A DNA stretch of 64,000 nt from Frigoribacterium sp. Leaf8. GTDB taxonomy: Bacteria; Actinomycetota; Actinomycetes; Actinomycetales; Microbacteriaceae. The DNA is taken from contig NZ_LMKB01000005.1 in the NCBI RefSeq assembly GCF_001421165.1, forward strand, positions 341,580-405,579, written 5' to 3'. The notes beneath the pieces were generated by a model. The model did not search any database. It was not told the DNA's origin and was given only the letters and a program-made list of their open reading frames with translations. Positions 33,357 to 41,844 of the stretch are shown one piece after another. The first letter of the stretch is position 1; each line of letters opens with the position of its first letter. The position numbers and the translations under genes were made by a program.

Positions 33357-35018
33357 TCACTTGGCCTGCGAGTAGTCGTCCACGACCGCGACCGTGACCG
33401 GGAAGGCCACCGGGGCGTCGCCGAAGAGCAGCCGGCCGGCCTCGACCGCGCTGTCGGCGACCAGCGCGGCGACCTCGTCGGCGGCGGCCGCGGGGGCGTG
33501 CACCACCACCTCGTCGTGCAGGAAGAACACGAAGTGGGGTGCCGGGACGCCGGTCCCCCAGCGCGCGTGCAGACGACGGCGCAGGGCGCCCATCCAGCAG
33601 AGGGCCCACTCCGCGGCGGTGCCCTGCACGACGAAGTTGCGCGTGAACCGACCCCACGAGCGTGCGTCGCGATCGGCCGGCCGCACGCCCATCTCGGGAG
33701 GCAGCGCGCCCACCCCGGCGCCCCCGGAGGCGTCCGGGTCGTCGGACGGCCGCGGTGAACTGCGGCCGAGCAGGGTGTCGACGACTCCCCCGGCCTCGCC
33801 CGTGCGTGCCGCAGTCTCGACGAGCGCCATGGCGTCGGGGAACCGCCGCGCCAGGCGGGGCACGAGTCGGCCGCTCTCGCCCTGGGTCGCGCCGTACATC
33901 GCGCCGAGCATCGCGACCTTGGCCTCGGCCCGCGTGGCGACGGCTCCGCTGGCGACGATGCCCTCGTACAGGTCGCCCGACCCGGCCCGGGCCATCGAGC
34001 GGTCGCCGGACAGGCCGGTCAGGATGCGCGGCTCGAGTTGCGAGGCGTCGGCGACCACGAGCTTCCAGCCCGGGTCGGCCACGACGGCCCCGCGGACCGC
34101 CCGGGGAAGCTGCAGCGCGCCTCCTCCGCTCGTGGCCCACCGGCCGGTCACGACGCCGCCCGGCACGTAGTCGGGACGGAAGCGCCCGCCGTGCACCCAG
34201 GCGTCGAGCCAGGCCCAGCCATTGGCGACGAGCAGGCGCTGCATCTTCTTGTAGCGGAGCAGCGGCTCGATGGCGGGGTGCTCGTGCCGTTGCAGTTCCC
34301 ACTGCCGCGTCGACTGCACGAGCACGCCCGCCCGGTTCAGGGCCCTGATCAGTTCGGCGGGCGAGTCGGGGTTGAGATCGGGCGCGTCGAGCGCCTGCCG
34401 CACCTCGTCGAGGGCGTCGCGCATGCGGGCCGGTCGCTCTCCCGGGGCGGGCCTCGGCCCGAGGGCGGCGGTCAGCAGTTCGTCGTGCACCCGGGGCGAC
34501 CACGGGATGCCCCGGTGGCGCATCTCGGCCGCGATCAACGCACCGGTGGACTCGGCGGCGACGAGCAGCTCGAGTCGACCCCGGGCAGGCGACGCCTCGA
34601 CCGCCTCGCGCTGGGCGAGGAACTCGGCCGCCGGGTCGGGCAGCGACTCGGGGAGGACCTCGAAGAGGCCGTCGGACTCCCCCGGCGACGCCTGGGCGAC
34701 GTCCCACGGCCCGGGAGCCGCGCCTCCGAGGGGGAAGGCGGGCGCCGACGTCGACCGTCGCAGGATCGCGTGCACGAGCCGGAGGTCGACGCAGCGCGCC
34801 AGCGTGACCCCGGCGTCGAGGAGGCGCGGGTACCACCGCGGGGTGTCGTCCCAGACCCAGCGGGGCGAGGCCTCGCGCTCGAGGCCGGCCACGCGCGCCG
34901 GCAGGTCGGCCGCGGGGATGGTCTCCACGCCGACCGCCTCGAGCAACCCCGACGCGCCGCGCTCGTACCGTGTCAGCTCGACGTCGCCGTCGGGCAGTCG
35001 GCGCAGCAGGAAGAACAC
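33357..35018 (-). CDS. Stand-alone family-A DNA polymerase (accessory)
   Basis: 553 aa, shorter than PolA and lacking the FEN domain. Polymerase motifs: A, D324-A-S-Q-L-E-P-R (VVADASQLEPR); B, R363...K367...Y375-G (AEAKVAMLGAMYGATQG); C, H501-D-E503 (FFLHDEVVV). The N-terminal about 130 residues have an exonuclease-like outline but no clear DxE motif, so proofreading is doubtful although databases name such proteins bifunctional exonuclease/polymerase. Start GTG at 35018 has GATGAT 6 nt upstream. No repair operon is adjacent. Two AGGAGGCGCG copies lie inside. Confidence 0.88.
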   Translation of the reverse strand: MFFLLRRLPDGDVELTRYERGASGLLEAVGVETIPAADLPARVAGLEREASPRWVWDDTPRWYPRLLDAGVTLARCVDLRLVHAILRRSTSAPAFPLGGAAPGPWDVAQASPGESDGLFEVLPESLPDPAAEFLAQREAVEASPARGRLELLVAAESTGALIAAEMRHRGIPWSPRVHDELLTAALGPRPAPGERPARMRDALDEVRQALDAPDLNPDSPAELIRALNRAGVLVQSTRQWELQRHEHPAIEPLLRYKKMQRLLVANGWAWLDAWVHGGRFRPDYVPGGVVTGRWATSGGGALQLPRAVRGAVVADPGWKLVVADASQLEPRILTGLSGDRSMARAGSGDLYEGIVASGAVATRAEAKVAMLGAMYGATQGESGRLVPRLARRFPDAMALVETAARTGEAGGVVDTLLGRSSPRPSDDPDASGGAGVGALPPEMGVRPADRDARSWGRFTRNFVVQGTAAEWALCWMGALRRRLHARWGTGVPAPHFVFFLHDEVVVHAPAAAADEVAALVADSAVEAGRLLFGDAPVAFPVTVAVVDDYSQAK

Positions 35019-35024
35019 CGCCTG

Positions 35025-35030
35025 ATCATC
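35025..35030 (-). promoter_or_regulatory. Possible -10 GATGAT, 6 nt from polymerase GTG
   Basis: The same hexamer and spacing as before cls; a weaker variant of the leaderless pattern. Confidence 0.4.
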
Positions 35031-35060
35031 CCACCCCGCGCCGACACCGCCGGCCCGTTC

Positions 35061-35921
35061 TCAGTGCAGCGGCTGTCCGGCGGCGTCGAGGACGTTCTTC
35101 TCGCCCGCCTCGATCGGCGACGCGAACCGGTTCTGGGCCGGCGGGATCGGGCAGTTGAAGGCGTACGAGAAGGCGCAGGGCGGCAGGACGGCCCGGTTGA
35201 AGTCGAGCGTGATGGTGCCGTCGCCGTTCGGGGTCGGGAAGAGGAACCGCCCGACCGAGTACGTGCTGTCGCCGTTGGTCGCGTCGCCGAAGACGAGCTG
35301 CAACCGGTCACCGTCACCCGACGGGAACGCCGCGAGCTCGTGGTCGACCCCGTCGCGGGTGAAGCGGATGAGCCCGGGCAACGGCTTGGGCCGACTGAGC
35401 TCGAGGTCCGCCTGGTGACGGATGTCGACCTGGGTGTCGGGCGCGGTCGGCACGAAGTCGGCCGTGACGACCCAGTCCGGGTCGAACGGGAAGGCGTCGA
35501 TCGACCCGAAGCCCGTCACGGCGTCCGACGCGGAGTCCCAGACGCGTAGGGCGTACCCGGTGTGGTCGTCGTTCGCGATCACCGTGCCGGTCGTGGTCTC
35601 CGAGAACCGGAGGCTGCTCGGGACCATCGCGTCGTCACCCGCCACGACGACGGTGCCGTCGACCAGGTCGCCGTCCACGTGGATGCCGTCCGCGGCGGCG
35701 GCCGTCAACGCCAATCCCGACACGCCCTGAGGGGTCGGCGCCCAGCGGCCCGGCACGCCCCAGACGGTCTGCTCGTGGTCGACCCACTGCGTGCCGGTCA
35801 GGGCGAGCGGACCCTGCGGCGACACCGCGCGGGTGCGGCGCAGGACGTGGAAGCGGTCGAGCTCGGCCTGCGCGGCCGCGTGCTCGGACGGGCGGGTGGT
35901 GTCGGCGGTGCTGTCGGTCAT
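35061..35921 (-). CDS. DUF1684 family protein
   Basis: 286 aa. C-terminal DUF1684 hallmark FNRAVLPPCAFSYAFNCPIPPAQNRF, with two Cys in the region that in homologues reads NPYCAYSPYYNCPLPP; upstream DFVPTAPDTQVDI and RFLFPTPNGDGTITLDFNRA fit the family. Function unknown. ATG at 35921 has a perfect AGGAGG ribosome site. It is followed 42 nt later by the polymerase gene on the same strand. Confidence 0.9.
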   Translation of the reverse strand: MTDSTADTTRPSEHAAAQAELDRFHVLRRTRAVSPQGPLALTGTQWVDHEQTVWGVPGRWAPTPQGVSGLALTAAAADGIHVDGDLVDGTVVVAGDDAMVPSSLRFSETTTGTVIANDDHTGYALRVWDSASDAVTGFGSIDAFPFDPDWVVTADFVPTAPDTQVDIRHQADLELSRPKPLPGLIRFTRDGVDHELAAFPSGDGDRLQLVFGDATNGDSTYSVGRFLFPTPNGDGTITLDFNRAVLPPCAFSYAFNCPIPPAQNRFASPIEAGEKNVLDAAGQPLH

Positions 35922-35956
35922 CGGTCCTCCTGGGGTCTGACGAGGGGCAACGCCGG

Positions 35957-36014
35957 GGAGGCGCGGTTCATGCCCCGACGGACGGGACGTGGTCGGGACC
36001 GGCACCGCGCCTCC
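35957..36014. terminator. AGGAGGCGCG inverted-pair hairpin after CE1759-like gene
   Basis: An 11-bp stem (35957-35967 with 36004-36014) around a 36-nt loop that is itself GC-rich. Downstream of the minus-strand FMN reductase gene. Confidence 0.5.
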
Positions 36015-36026
36015 TCGTCCGACGTC

Positions 36027-36668
36027 TCAGTCCTGCAGGTCGTCGCCGCCCACGGCGAGGCGCCGGAGCTGCTCGTCGAACGGGACGACCGCGGCGAACG
36101 GGTCGTCGAGCGCGCCCTCGTGCCGTGCCACGAGCTCGGCGAACTCCCCCGCGGCGCGCGTGACCCGCTCGGACAGCGTCGTGGAGGTGCCGTCGCCCTC
36201 GCCCCAGTCCTCGGACGCCGCGAACACGGAGGTGGGCACGACGACGGCCTGGAGGTAGGCGAACAGGGGTCGCACCGCGTACTCGAGGGCCAACGAGTGG
36301 CGGGCCGTACCGCCGGTCGCCCCGATCAGCACGGGCGTGCCGGTCAGCGCCTTGTGGTCCATCACGTCGACGAACGACTTGAACAGGCCGCTGTACGAGG
36401 ACGAGAAGACGGGCGTGACCGCGATCACACCGTCGGCGCTCGTCACCTTCTCGAGCGCCTCGGCGAGGGCGGGAGGCGCGAAGCCGGTCAGCATCGCGTC
36501 CGTCACCTCGTGCGCGAGGTCGCGCAGCTCGACGACCTCGACCTCGACGAACGAGCCGCGGCCGACGAGGTCACGCGTGGTGGCCTCCACCAGCCGGTCG
36601 GCCAACAGACGGGTGGAGGACGGCTGGCCCAGCCCCGCGGACAGGGCGACGATCCTCTTGGTGCTCAT
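36027..36668 (-). CDS. NADPH-dependent FMN reductase, CE1759 family
   Basis: 213 aa flavodoxin-fold reductase; ALSAGLGQPSSTRLLADRL is the FMN-phosphate loop and VTPVFSSSYSGLFKSFVDVMD the second flavin loop. Supplies reduced FMN to the LLM flavin monooxygenase-like protein encoded just upstream in the same transcript. ATG has AGGAGG six nt upstream, which is provided by a copy of the AGGAGGCGCG decamer (36671-36680). Gap to the LLM gene is 19 nt. Confidence 0.92.
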   Translation of the reverse strand: MSTKRIVALSAGLGQPSSTRLLADRLVEATTRDLVGRGSFVEVEVVELRDLAHEVTDAMLTGFAPPALAEALEKVTSADGVIAVTPVFSSSYSGLFKSFVDVMDHKALTGTPVLIGATGGTARHSLALEYAVRPLFAYLQAVVVPTSVFAASEDWGEGDGTSTTLSERVTRAAGEFAELVARHEGALDDPFAAVVPFDEQLRRLAVGGDDLQD

Positions 36669-36687
36669 GGCGCGCCTCCTGCGTGTC

Positions 36688-37824
36688 TCAGCGGGCGGAC
36701 GACGCGGTGAGCGCGTCGTGCGCGGTGGGTGTGGCCGTGGACCGCGACGCCCGGGTCGCGGCCTCGACGAGCGAGGCGTGCGTGGGGGCGTCGGGCACGT
36801 CGGCCGGACGGTTCGCGGCGAACTCGCGACGGAGGACCGGCACGACCTCGCTGCCGAGGATGTCGAGCTGCTCGAGGACCGTCTTCAGGGGCAGGCCGGC
36901 GTGGTCCATGAGGAAGAGCTGGCGCTGGTAGTCGCCGACGTAGTCGCGGAAGCCGAGGGTGCGGTCGATGACCTCCTGGGGGCTGCCGACGGTGAGCGGG
37001 GTCTGGCTCGTGAAGTCCTCCATCGAGGGGCCGTGGCCGTAGACCGGGGCGTTGTCGAAGTAGGGACGGAAGGTGCGCTTGGCGTCCTGCGAGTTCTTCG
37101 CCAGGAAGACCTGACCGCCGAGACCGACGATCGCCTGGTCGGCACGCCCGTGCCCGTGGTGCTCGAAGCGGCTGCGGTAGAGCTCGACCATCTGCTTCGT
37201 GTGCGAGGCGGGCCAGAAGATGTGGTTGGCGAAGAAGCCGTCGCCGTAGTAGGCGGCCTGCTCGGCGATCTCGGGGCTGCGGATCGACCCGTGCCAGACG
37301 AAGGGCGCGACGCCGTCGAGGGGACGCGGGGTCGCCGTGAAGCCCTGCAGCGGCGTGCGGAAGTGGCCCTTCCAGTCGACGACGTCCTCGCGCCAGAGAC
37401 GGTGCAACAGGGCGTAGTTCTCGATCGCCAGGTTGATGCCCTGGCGGATGTCCTTACCGAACCAGGGGTAGACCGGGCCCGTGTTGCCGCGACCGAGCGT
37501 CAGGTCGACCCGGCCACCGGCGAGGTGCTGGAGCATCGCGAAGTCCTCGGCGATCTTGACCGGGTCGTTCGTCGTGATGAGCGTCGTCGCCGTGCTGAGC
37601 ACGATGCGCTCGGTCTGCGCGGCGATGTAGGCGAGGAGGGTCGTCGGGCTCGAGTTCACGAAGGGCGGGTTGTGGTGCTCGCCTGCGGCGTAGACGTCGA
37701 GGCCGACCTCCTCGGCCTTCTTCGCGATGGTGACCATCGCCTGGAGGCGCTCGCCCTCGGTCGGGGTGGCACCGGTCGTGGGGTCGGTCGTGATGTCGCC
37801 GACGCTGAAGATTCCGAACTGCAT
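36688..37824 (-). CDS. LLM-class flavin-dependent oxidoreductase, CE1758 family
   Basis: 378 aa TIM-barrel (bacterial luciferase-like) enzyme; MQFGIFSVGDITTDP start, AGEHHNPPFVNSSPTTLLAYIAAQTERI and TLGRGNTGPVYPWFGKD are family features. The last about 35 residues are an Ala/Thr-rich tail. With CE1759 it forms a two-component flavin system, substrate unknown. ATG at 37824 has AAGGTGGAG. An 18-bp perfect palindrome 20 nt upstream (37844-37861) is a probable operator. Confidence 0.92.
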   Translation of the reverse strand: MQFGIFSVGDITTDPTTGATPTEGERLQAMVTIAKKAEEVGLDVYAAGEHHNPPFVNSSPTTLLAYIAAQTERIVLSTATTLITTNDPVKIAEDFAMLQHLAGGRVDLTLGRGNTGPVYPWFGKDIRQGINLAIENYALLHRLWREDVVDWKGHFRTPLQGFTATPRPLDGVAPFVWHGSIRSPEIAEQAAYYGDGFFANHIFWPASHTKQMVELYRSRFEHHGHGRADQAIVGLGGQVFLAKNSQDAKRTFRPYFDNAPVYGHGPSMEDFTSQTPLTVGSPQEVIDRTLGFRDYVGDYQRQLFLMDHAGLPLKTVLEQLDILGSEVVPVLRREFAANRPADVPDAPTHASLVEAATRASRSTATPTAHDALTASSAR

Positions 37825-37843
37825 TGCTCCACCTTAGAACCTC

Positions 37844-37861
37844 TGCATGCGTTTGCATGCA
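37844..37861 (-). promoter_or_regulatory. 18-bp operator-like palindrome before the CE1758 gene
   Basis: TGCATGCAAACGCATGCA: two perfect 7-bp arms TGCATGC/GCATGCA around 4 bases, 20 nt before the start codon. Form and place suit a dimeric MarR/TetR-type repressor. No regulator gene is adjacent. Confidence 0.6.
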
Positions 37862-37974
37862 CTTCGGTGAACCTCGGGGTGGGCCGTGGCATTCCCGGGG
37901 CGTGCGACGGCCGTTGGGAACGTGCAGCGGACGACCTGGCCTCGACCTCGACCCCCGTGCGCGACGTGGGACGT

Positions 37975-38070
37975 GTCGGCAACTCCGGACTCGCGCTCCA
38001 CCCCGAACGCCCGGGCCCGGAAACACGGGGCCCGCGCCGACCGACGCAGCAGGGGGCAGGAATTGCCGAC
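37975..38070. repeat. Palindromic element, copy 2 (96 bp)
   Basis: Begins GTCGGCAACTCCGG and ends GGCAGGAATTGCCGAC. It lies in the 370-bp gap upstream of the CE1758 gene. The rest of the gap (37862-37974 and 38071-38194) shows no gene. Confidence 0.75.
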
Positions 38071-38194
38071 CACGCGGCGGGGTGGCCGAAGTCACCATGG
38101 CGAGAAGTCATGCAGGAAGCGCGGCACACGCCGTAGCGGGCGGTGCGGAGGGGGTGGGGCGCGCCGGGGCGGGGCGAGGCGGTGCGGCGGCGGG

Positions 38195-38536
38195 TCAGGC
38201 GAGGGGGGCGAGGCGCAGCCAGCGCTCCGCGACCTGCGCCTGCGAGACGGGCCCGTCGCCGTCGCGGTCGATCTGGGGCGAGTCGAACTCGACCCACCAG
38301 GTCCGGGCCGAGCCGCCGATGGCCGACACCCCCTGCCAGGCGCTGCCCCCAGCCCGGACCACGATGCCCGTCGGGCCGTACGGGAACGGCGTAGAAGGGT
38401 CCTCGTCGGAGTCGAGGACGTACACCTGGGCCGCCACGCCCATGCGCGCCGGGCCGGATCGCCCGGCGTCGTCGAAGGAGGCGCCGCCCCAGGCGTCGGG
38501 GTCGGGCTCCGGCTGTCGGGGCCGCTTGGTGAACAT
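38195..38536 (-). CDS. Small hypothetical protein
   Basis: 113 aa from the ATG at 38536 (two in-frame alternatives at 38545 and GTG 38557; CACGAT lies 7 nt before the chosen start). The N-terminus is Pro/Asp-rich; residues of about 38-105 alternate beta-type segments (VAAQVYVLDSDEDPSTPF, GIVVRAGGSAWQGVSAI, TWWVEFDSP) ending QAQVAERWLRLAPLA. Codon use and third-base G/C fit a real gene. No family recognised. It lies between copy 2 of the palindromic element and a tRNA gene. Confidence 0.65.
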   Translation of the reverse strand: MFTKRPRQPEPDPDAWGGASFDDAGRSGPARMGVAAQVYVLDSDEDPSTPFPYGPTGIVVRAGGSAWQGVSAIGGSARTWWVEFDSPQIDRDGDGPVSQAQVAERWLRLAPLA

Positions 38537-38651
38537 GGACGACATCGTGCCACGCACGACGGACGCCGGGCGACGACGCGGCCGCGCTCACAGCAGGCCC
38601 GGAGGCCGCGAACCGACCGGAACCGGGGCAGGCGCCACCGGACACCACGAG

Positions 38652-38725
38652 TAGGGCGGACGGGACTTGAACCCGTGACCGATCGATTATGAGTCGACTG
38701 CTCTAACCGGCTGAGCTACCGCCCC
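38652..38725 (-). tRNA. tRNA with CAT anticodon (Met elongator or Ile2)
   Basis: 74 nt. Acceptor GGGGCGG with CCGCCCT (one G-U), D-arm TAGCTCAGCCGGTTAGAGC, anticodon loop CTCATAA, T-loop TTCAAGT. CCA not encoded. The anticodon stem GTCGA/TCGAT and the AGAGCAG context resemble tRNA-Ile2 (lysidine-modified) as much as elongator Met; the sequence alone does not decide. Confidence 0.9.
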
Positions 38726-38782
38726 TCGCGTCGGCCCACCGGTGCGAGCCGTGGCCGGCCGGGGCGGTGCCGCGGTCGACCG

Positions 38783-40066
38783 TCAGTGCGCGCGGTCGGA
38801 CGCCGCGTCGGTGGAGGGGACCACCGGCTGACCACGATACAGGCTCTCGAACACGCTGAGCGTTCGCTCGATGTCGTGCCCCTCGATCATCTTCAGGCTG
38901 GCCCGGCGCATCGCGAGGTACTCGTCGTCGGGGGCGGTCAACACCGTCGTGAGCTTGTCGGCGAGGTCGCGGCTGTCGCCCGGGCGGAAGAGGTAGCCGT
39001 TCTGGCCCTCATCGACCAGGTGCGGCAGGGCCATGGCGTCGGCCACGACGATGGGCAGCCCCGACGCCATCGCCTCGAGGCTGGCGATGCTCTGGAGTTC
39101 GGCGATCGACGGCATGGCGAAGACCGTCGACTCGGTCAGCGTGCGCCGCAACTCGTCGTCGGACAGGTACCCGGCGAAGGTGACGACGTCGGCGAGGCCG
39201 AGGTCGCGGCTGGTCGTCTGGAGCTGCTTGAAGAGGTCTCCGCCGCCCACGATCGTGAGCGTCGCGCCGAGGGCCGGGTCGAGCAGGGTCATCGCCTTGA
39301 GCAGCACGTCGATCTGCTTCTCGGCCGTGACGCGGCCGACGAACACGATGCGGTTCTCGGACGGACGGGTGTCGAGGGCGGTGTAGTGCCCGGCCTCGAT
39401 GCCGCAGGAGACGGCGAGCACTCCGGTGACCGCGACCGACTTCTCGAGGAACGTGGCCGCCTTCTGCGTGGGGGTCGTGATCGCCGCGGCCTTGTGGAAC
39501 GTCTTGCTCGCGTCGTTCCACGCCATCTGGGTCGCCTTGGCGCGCAACCCCTTCGGCAGACCGGTGTGCTCGAGCAGGTTCTCGGGCATGAAGTGGTTCG
39601 TGGCCACGATCCGCACGCCCCGGCGTTCGGCGACCTGGGCGACGCCCCGGCCCATCACGATGTGCGACTGGATGTGGACGACGTCGGGGTGGATCTCGTC
39701 GAAGATCGCCTCGGCGTGCTCCTGCACGCGCCACGGGGTGGCGAAGCGCAGCCAGTCGTGCAGCGGCCACCGCGTCGAGTACAGCCGGTGGACGGTCAGG
39801 GTCACGCCGCCGTGCTGCTCGAGGAAGGTGCCGTGGTGCCGGCTGGCCGCGGGCACCATGAGGTGCACGTCGTGGCCGCGCTGGGCGAGCCCCACGGCGA
39901 GCCGCTCCGTGAAGTTGGCGGCGCCGTTGACGTCGGGCGGGAAGGTGTCGCCCGCGATCAGGACGGTCAGGCGGTCGGACGACCCCGAGGAGGCGCGGGT
40001 CGCGACGTCAGCCGACGTCGCGTCGTCGGGTCGGCCGGGTTCCGAGGGCGTCGGGGCAGGTGTCAC
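38783..40066 (-). CDS. GT4-family glycosyltransferase
   Basis: 427 aa GT-B glycosyltransferase. The N-terminal Rossmann domain has DTFPPDVNGAANFTERLA; the C-terminal domain has VFVGRVTAEKQIDVLLKA (nucleotide phosphate contact) and the E-x7-E motif within MPSIAELQSIASLEAMASGLPIV. Resembles mannosyl/glucosyl transferases acting on membrane lipids (PimB/MgtA type) but the acceptor is unknown. The first about 30 residues are a low-complexity, likely disordered extension. GTG at 40066 has GAAGGA some distance upstream. Confidence 0.9.
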   Translation of the reverse strand: MTPAPTPSEPGRPDDATSADVATRASSGSSDRLTVLIAGDTFPPDVNGAANFTERLAVGLAQRGHDVHLMVPAASRHHGTFLEQHGGVTLTVHRLYSTRWPLHDWLRFATPWRVQEHAEAIFDEIHPDVVHIQSHIVMGRGVAQVAERRGVRIVATNHFMPENLLEHTGLPKGLRAKATQMAWNDASKTFHKAAAITTPTQKAATFLEKSVAVTGVLAVSCGIEAGHYTALDTRPSENRIVFVGRVTAEKQIDVLLKAMTLLDPALGATLTIVGGGDLFKQLQTTSRDLGLADVVTFAGYLSDDELRRTLTESTVFAMPSIAELQSIASLEAMASGLPIVVADAMALPHLVDEGQNGYLFRPGDSRDLADKLTTVLTAPDDEYLAMRRASLKMIEGHDIERTLSVFESLYRGQPVVPSTDAASDRAH

Positions 40067-40160
40067 GGGTCGTGGCGTCCTTCTCGTGCTCGGTGGGGTG
40101 TGCGGCGCGTCGTTCGCCCGGACGATCGTCGACCGGCGGGCGAGACGACCCCACGCTAGC

Positions 40161-41084
40161 TCAGGCTCGGGTCTGGGGATGGTATTTGGCGAGTTGGAAC
40201 ACGCCGTAGACCGCGATGGCGGCCGCGACGACGAAGAAGACGCCGGCGATCGCGGGGGCGTTCTGCGCCTCGCCCAGGACGATGATGCCGATGCCGACCG
40301 CGATGAGCGGATCGACGACCGTGAGACCGGCGATGACGAGGTCGGGTGGGCCGGACGAGTAGGCGTTCTGCACGAAGTACCCGCCGAGCAGTCCGGCCGC
40401 GAGCAGGAACACGATGCACACGATCGTCAACCAGTCGAAGTTGCCCGCGAAGACCCGGTTGAGGACGACCTTGGCGAGGGTCGCGACGAAGCCGTAGAGC
40501 ACGCCCGCCGCGATGATGTAGAACAGCGCGCTGCGACGGCGGCGCAACAGGGCGAAGGCGACGCCCAGCACGGAGCCGACGACGGCAAGGATCACGAGGA
40601 CCGTGACGAGCTGCCGCGTGGTGATCTCGGGCTCGATGGCCGTGAAGGCCGCCACGGTGACGAAGAGCCCGACGCCGCCGACGCAGAAGAGGATGGCCCG
40701 CTTGGCGCGCCGGTCGAGTCGTCGACCCGTCGAACGGGAGTTGAGGACCGCCGTGATGACGAGGGCGACCGCCCCGAGCGGCTGCACCACGAGGAGCGGT
40801 GCGATGCGCAGACTGGTCAGCTGGAAGAGGATCGCGAGGCCGAGCATCAGCGTGCCCAGCACCCACGAGGGGCGGCCCACGAGGGCGAGCACCTGGCGGA
40901 CGTTCATGCCGCTCTTCGCCGCACCGATCCGTCGCTCGACCTTGGCGACGCCCTGGTGCTGGAGCTGGGCGCCGATCGAGAGGAACACCGCGCCGATCAG
41001 CGCGATCGGGATGCCGAGCGCCTGATAGGGGGTCAGGGATACCTGCTGGGTGAGCTCCCCGATGTCCGTCGTCACGGCGTCCAC
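40161..41084 (-). CDS. DMT-superfamily (EamA/NIPA-like) transporter
   Basis: 307 aa with about nine membrane helices in EamA-like arrangement. GIPIALIGAVFLSIGAQLQHQGVAKVE starts helix 1; VVQPLGAVALVITAVLNSR and VVDPLIAVGIGIIVLGE are the repeated conserved helix pairs, PLGA/DPLI being the signature. The arrangement is like NIPA-type putative magnesium transporters, but substrate is not provable. GTG start at 41084, divergent from def 32 bp away. Confidence 0.85.
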   Translation of the reverse strand: MDAVTTDIGELTQQVSLTPYQALGIPIALIGAVFLSIGAQLQHQGVAKVERRIGAAKSGMNVRQVLALVGRPSWVLGTLMLGLAILFQLTSLRIAPLLVVQPLGAVALVITAVLNSRSTGRRLDRRAKRAILFCVGGVGLFVTVAAFTAIEPEITTRQLVTVLVILAVVGSVLGVAFALLRRRRSALFYIIAAGVLYGFVATLAKVVLNRVFAGNFDWLTIVCIVFLLAAGLLGGYFVQNAYSSGPPDLVIAGLTVVDPLIAVGIGIIVLGEAQNAPAIAGVFFVVAAAIAVYGVFQLAKYHPQTRA

Positions 41085-41104
41085 GGTAGTGCCGTGGCGC
41101 TGGA

Positions 41105-41110
41105 TAGTCT
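41105..41110 (+). promoter_or_regulatory. -10 TAGTCT of def, 6 nt from ATG
   Basis: TAGTCT with exact 6-nt spacing to ATG at 41117; leaderless-type promoter in a 32-bp divergent gap. Confidence 0.6.
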
Positions 41111-41116
41111 GGACGA

Positions 41117-41683
41117 ATGGCCGTTCGACCCATTTCCATCACGGGTGACCCCGTGCTCCACTCCCCCGCCTCCGAGGTGACCGTCGTCGACGACGACCTG
41201 CGCACCCTCGTCGCCGACATGTTCGAGACGATGGACGCCGCCCCGGGCGTCGGTCTGGCGGGCCCGCAGGTCGGCGTCGGCAAGCGCCTGTTCGTCTACT
41301 CGTGGACCGACGACGACGGCGAGCTGTGGCGCGGCGTGGCCATCAACCCGACGCTCTGGCAGAGTCCGCTCTCGATCGAGCCGCTCGACGACGACTCCGA
41401 GTCCGAGGGCTGCCTCTCGGTGCCCGGCGAGAGGTTCCCGTTGCGGCGTGCCGACGGCGTCGTGCTGCGGGCCACCGACCTCGACGGCGACGCGGTCGAG
41501 ATCGAGGCCTGGGGCTGGCTCGCCCGCGTCTTCCAGCACGAGTACGACCACCTCGACGGCATCCTGTACGCGGACCGGCTCGAGCATCCCTTCCACAAGG
41601 CGGCCGCGAAGGCGGTCCGCAAGAAGGGCTGGGGACAACCGGGCAGCACCTGGCTGCCGGGCGTCGACCACCTCGAGGACTGA
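41117..41683 (+). CDS. def: Peptide deformylase
   Basis: 188 aa. Removes the formyl group from N-terminal formyl-Met before Map acts. All three motifs are present: GVGLAGPQVG, EGCLSVPG (metal Cys) and QHEYDHLDG (metal His pair and catalytic Glu). A rather long C-terminal AAAKAVRKKGWGQPGSTWLPGVDHLED tail. Start with TAGTCT 6 nt upstream. Followed by a typical terminator with U-tract. Confidence 0.96.
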   Translation: MAVRPISITGDPVLHSPASEVTVVDDDLRTLVADMFETMDAAPGVGLAGPQVGVGKRLFVYSWTDDDGELWRGVAINPTLWQSPLSIEPLDDDSESEGCLSVPGERFPLRRADGVVLRATDLDGDAVEIEAWGWLARVFQHEYDHLDGILYADRLEHPFHKAAAKAVRKKGWGQPGSTWLPGVDHLED

Positions 41684-41711
41684 CGGCCGGCCCCGGCCGA
41701 CCCCGAGACCG

Positions 41712-41752
41712 AGGAGGCGCGTCCTGCGAACCGCAGGACGCGCCTCCTTTTC
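41712..41752 (+). terminator. Rho-independent terminator of def
   Basis: A 17-bp perfect stem (41712-41728 with 41732-41748), 3-nt loop, then TTTT. Both arms end in AGGAGGCGCG/CGCGCCTCCT. The clearest intrinsic terminator of the window. Confidence 0.92.
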
Positions 41753-41808
41753 GTTCGGGCACGGAACGGAACGGAACGGCGAGAAAGGCCCAGGACGGAC
41801 CGGGAAAG

Positions 41809-41842
41809 AGAAAAGGCCCAGAGGGTGGAGCCTCTGGGCCTT
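41809..41842 (-). terminator. Rho-independent terminator of tRNA-Asn
   Basis: A 12-bp perfect stem (41813-41824 with 41831-41842) followed on the minus strand by TTTTCTC, two bases after the tRNA 3' end. Confidence 0.9.
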
Positions 41843-41844
41843 CG

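Noticed and set aside
41763..41779. Short GGAAC pentamer repeat after def
   Set aside because: Three copies only, between two terminators; simple-sequence noise rather than a functional array.
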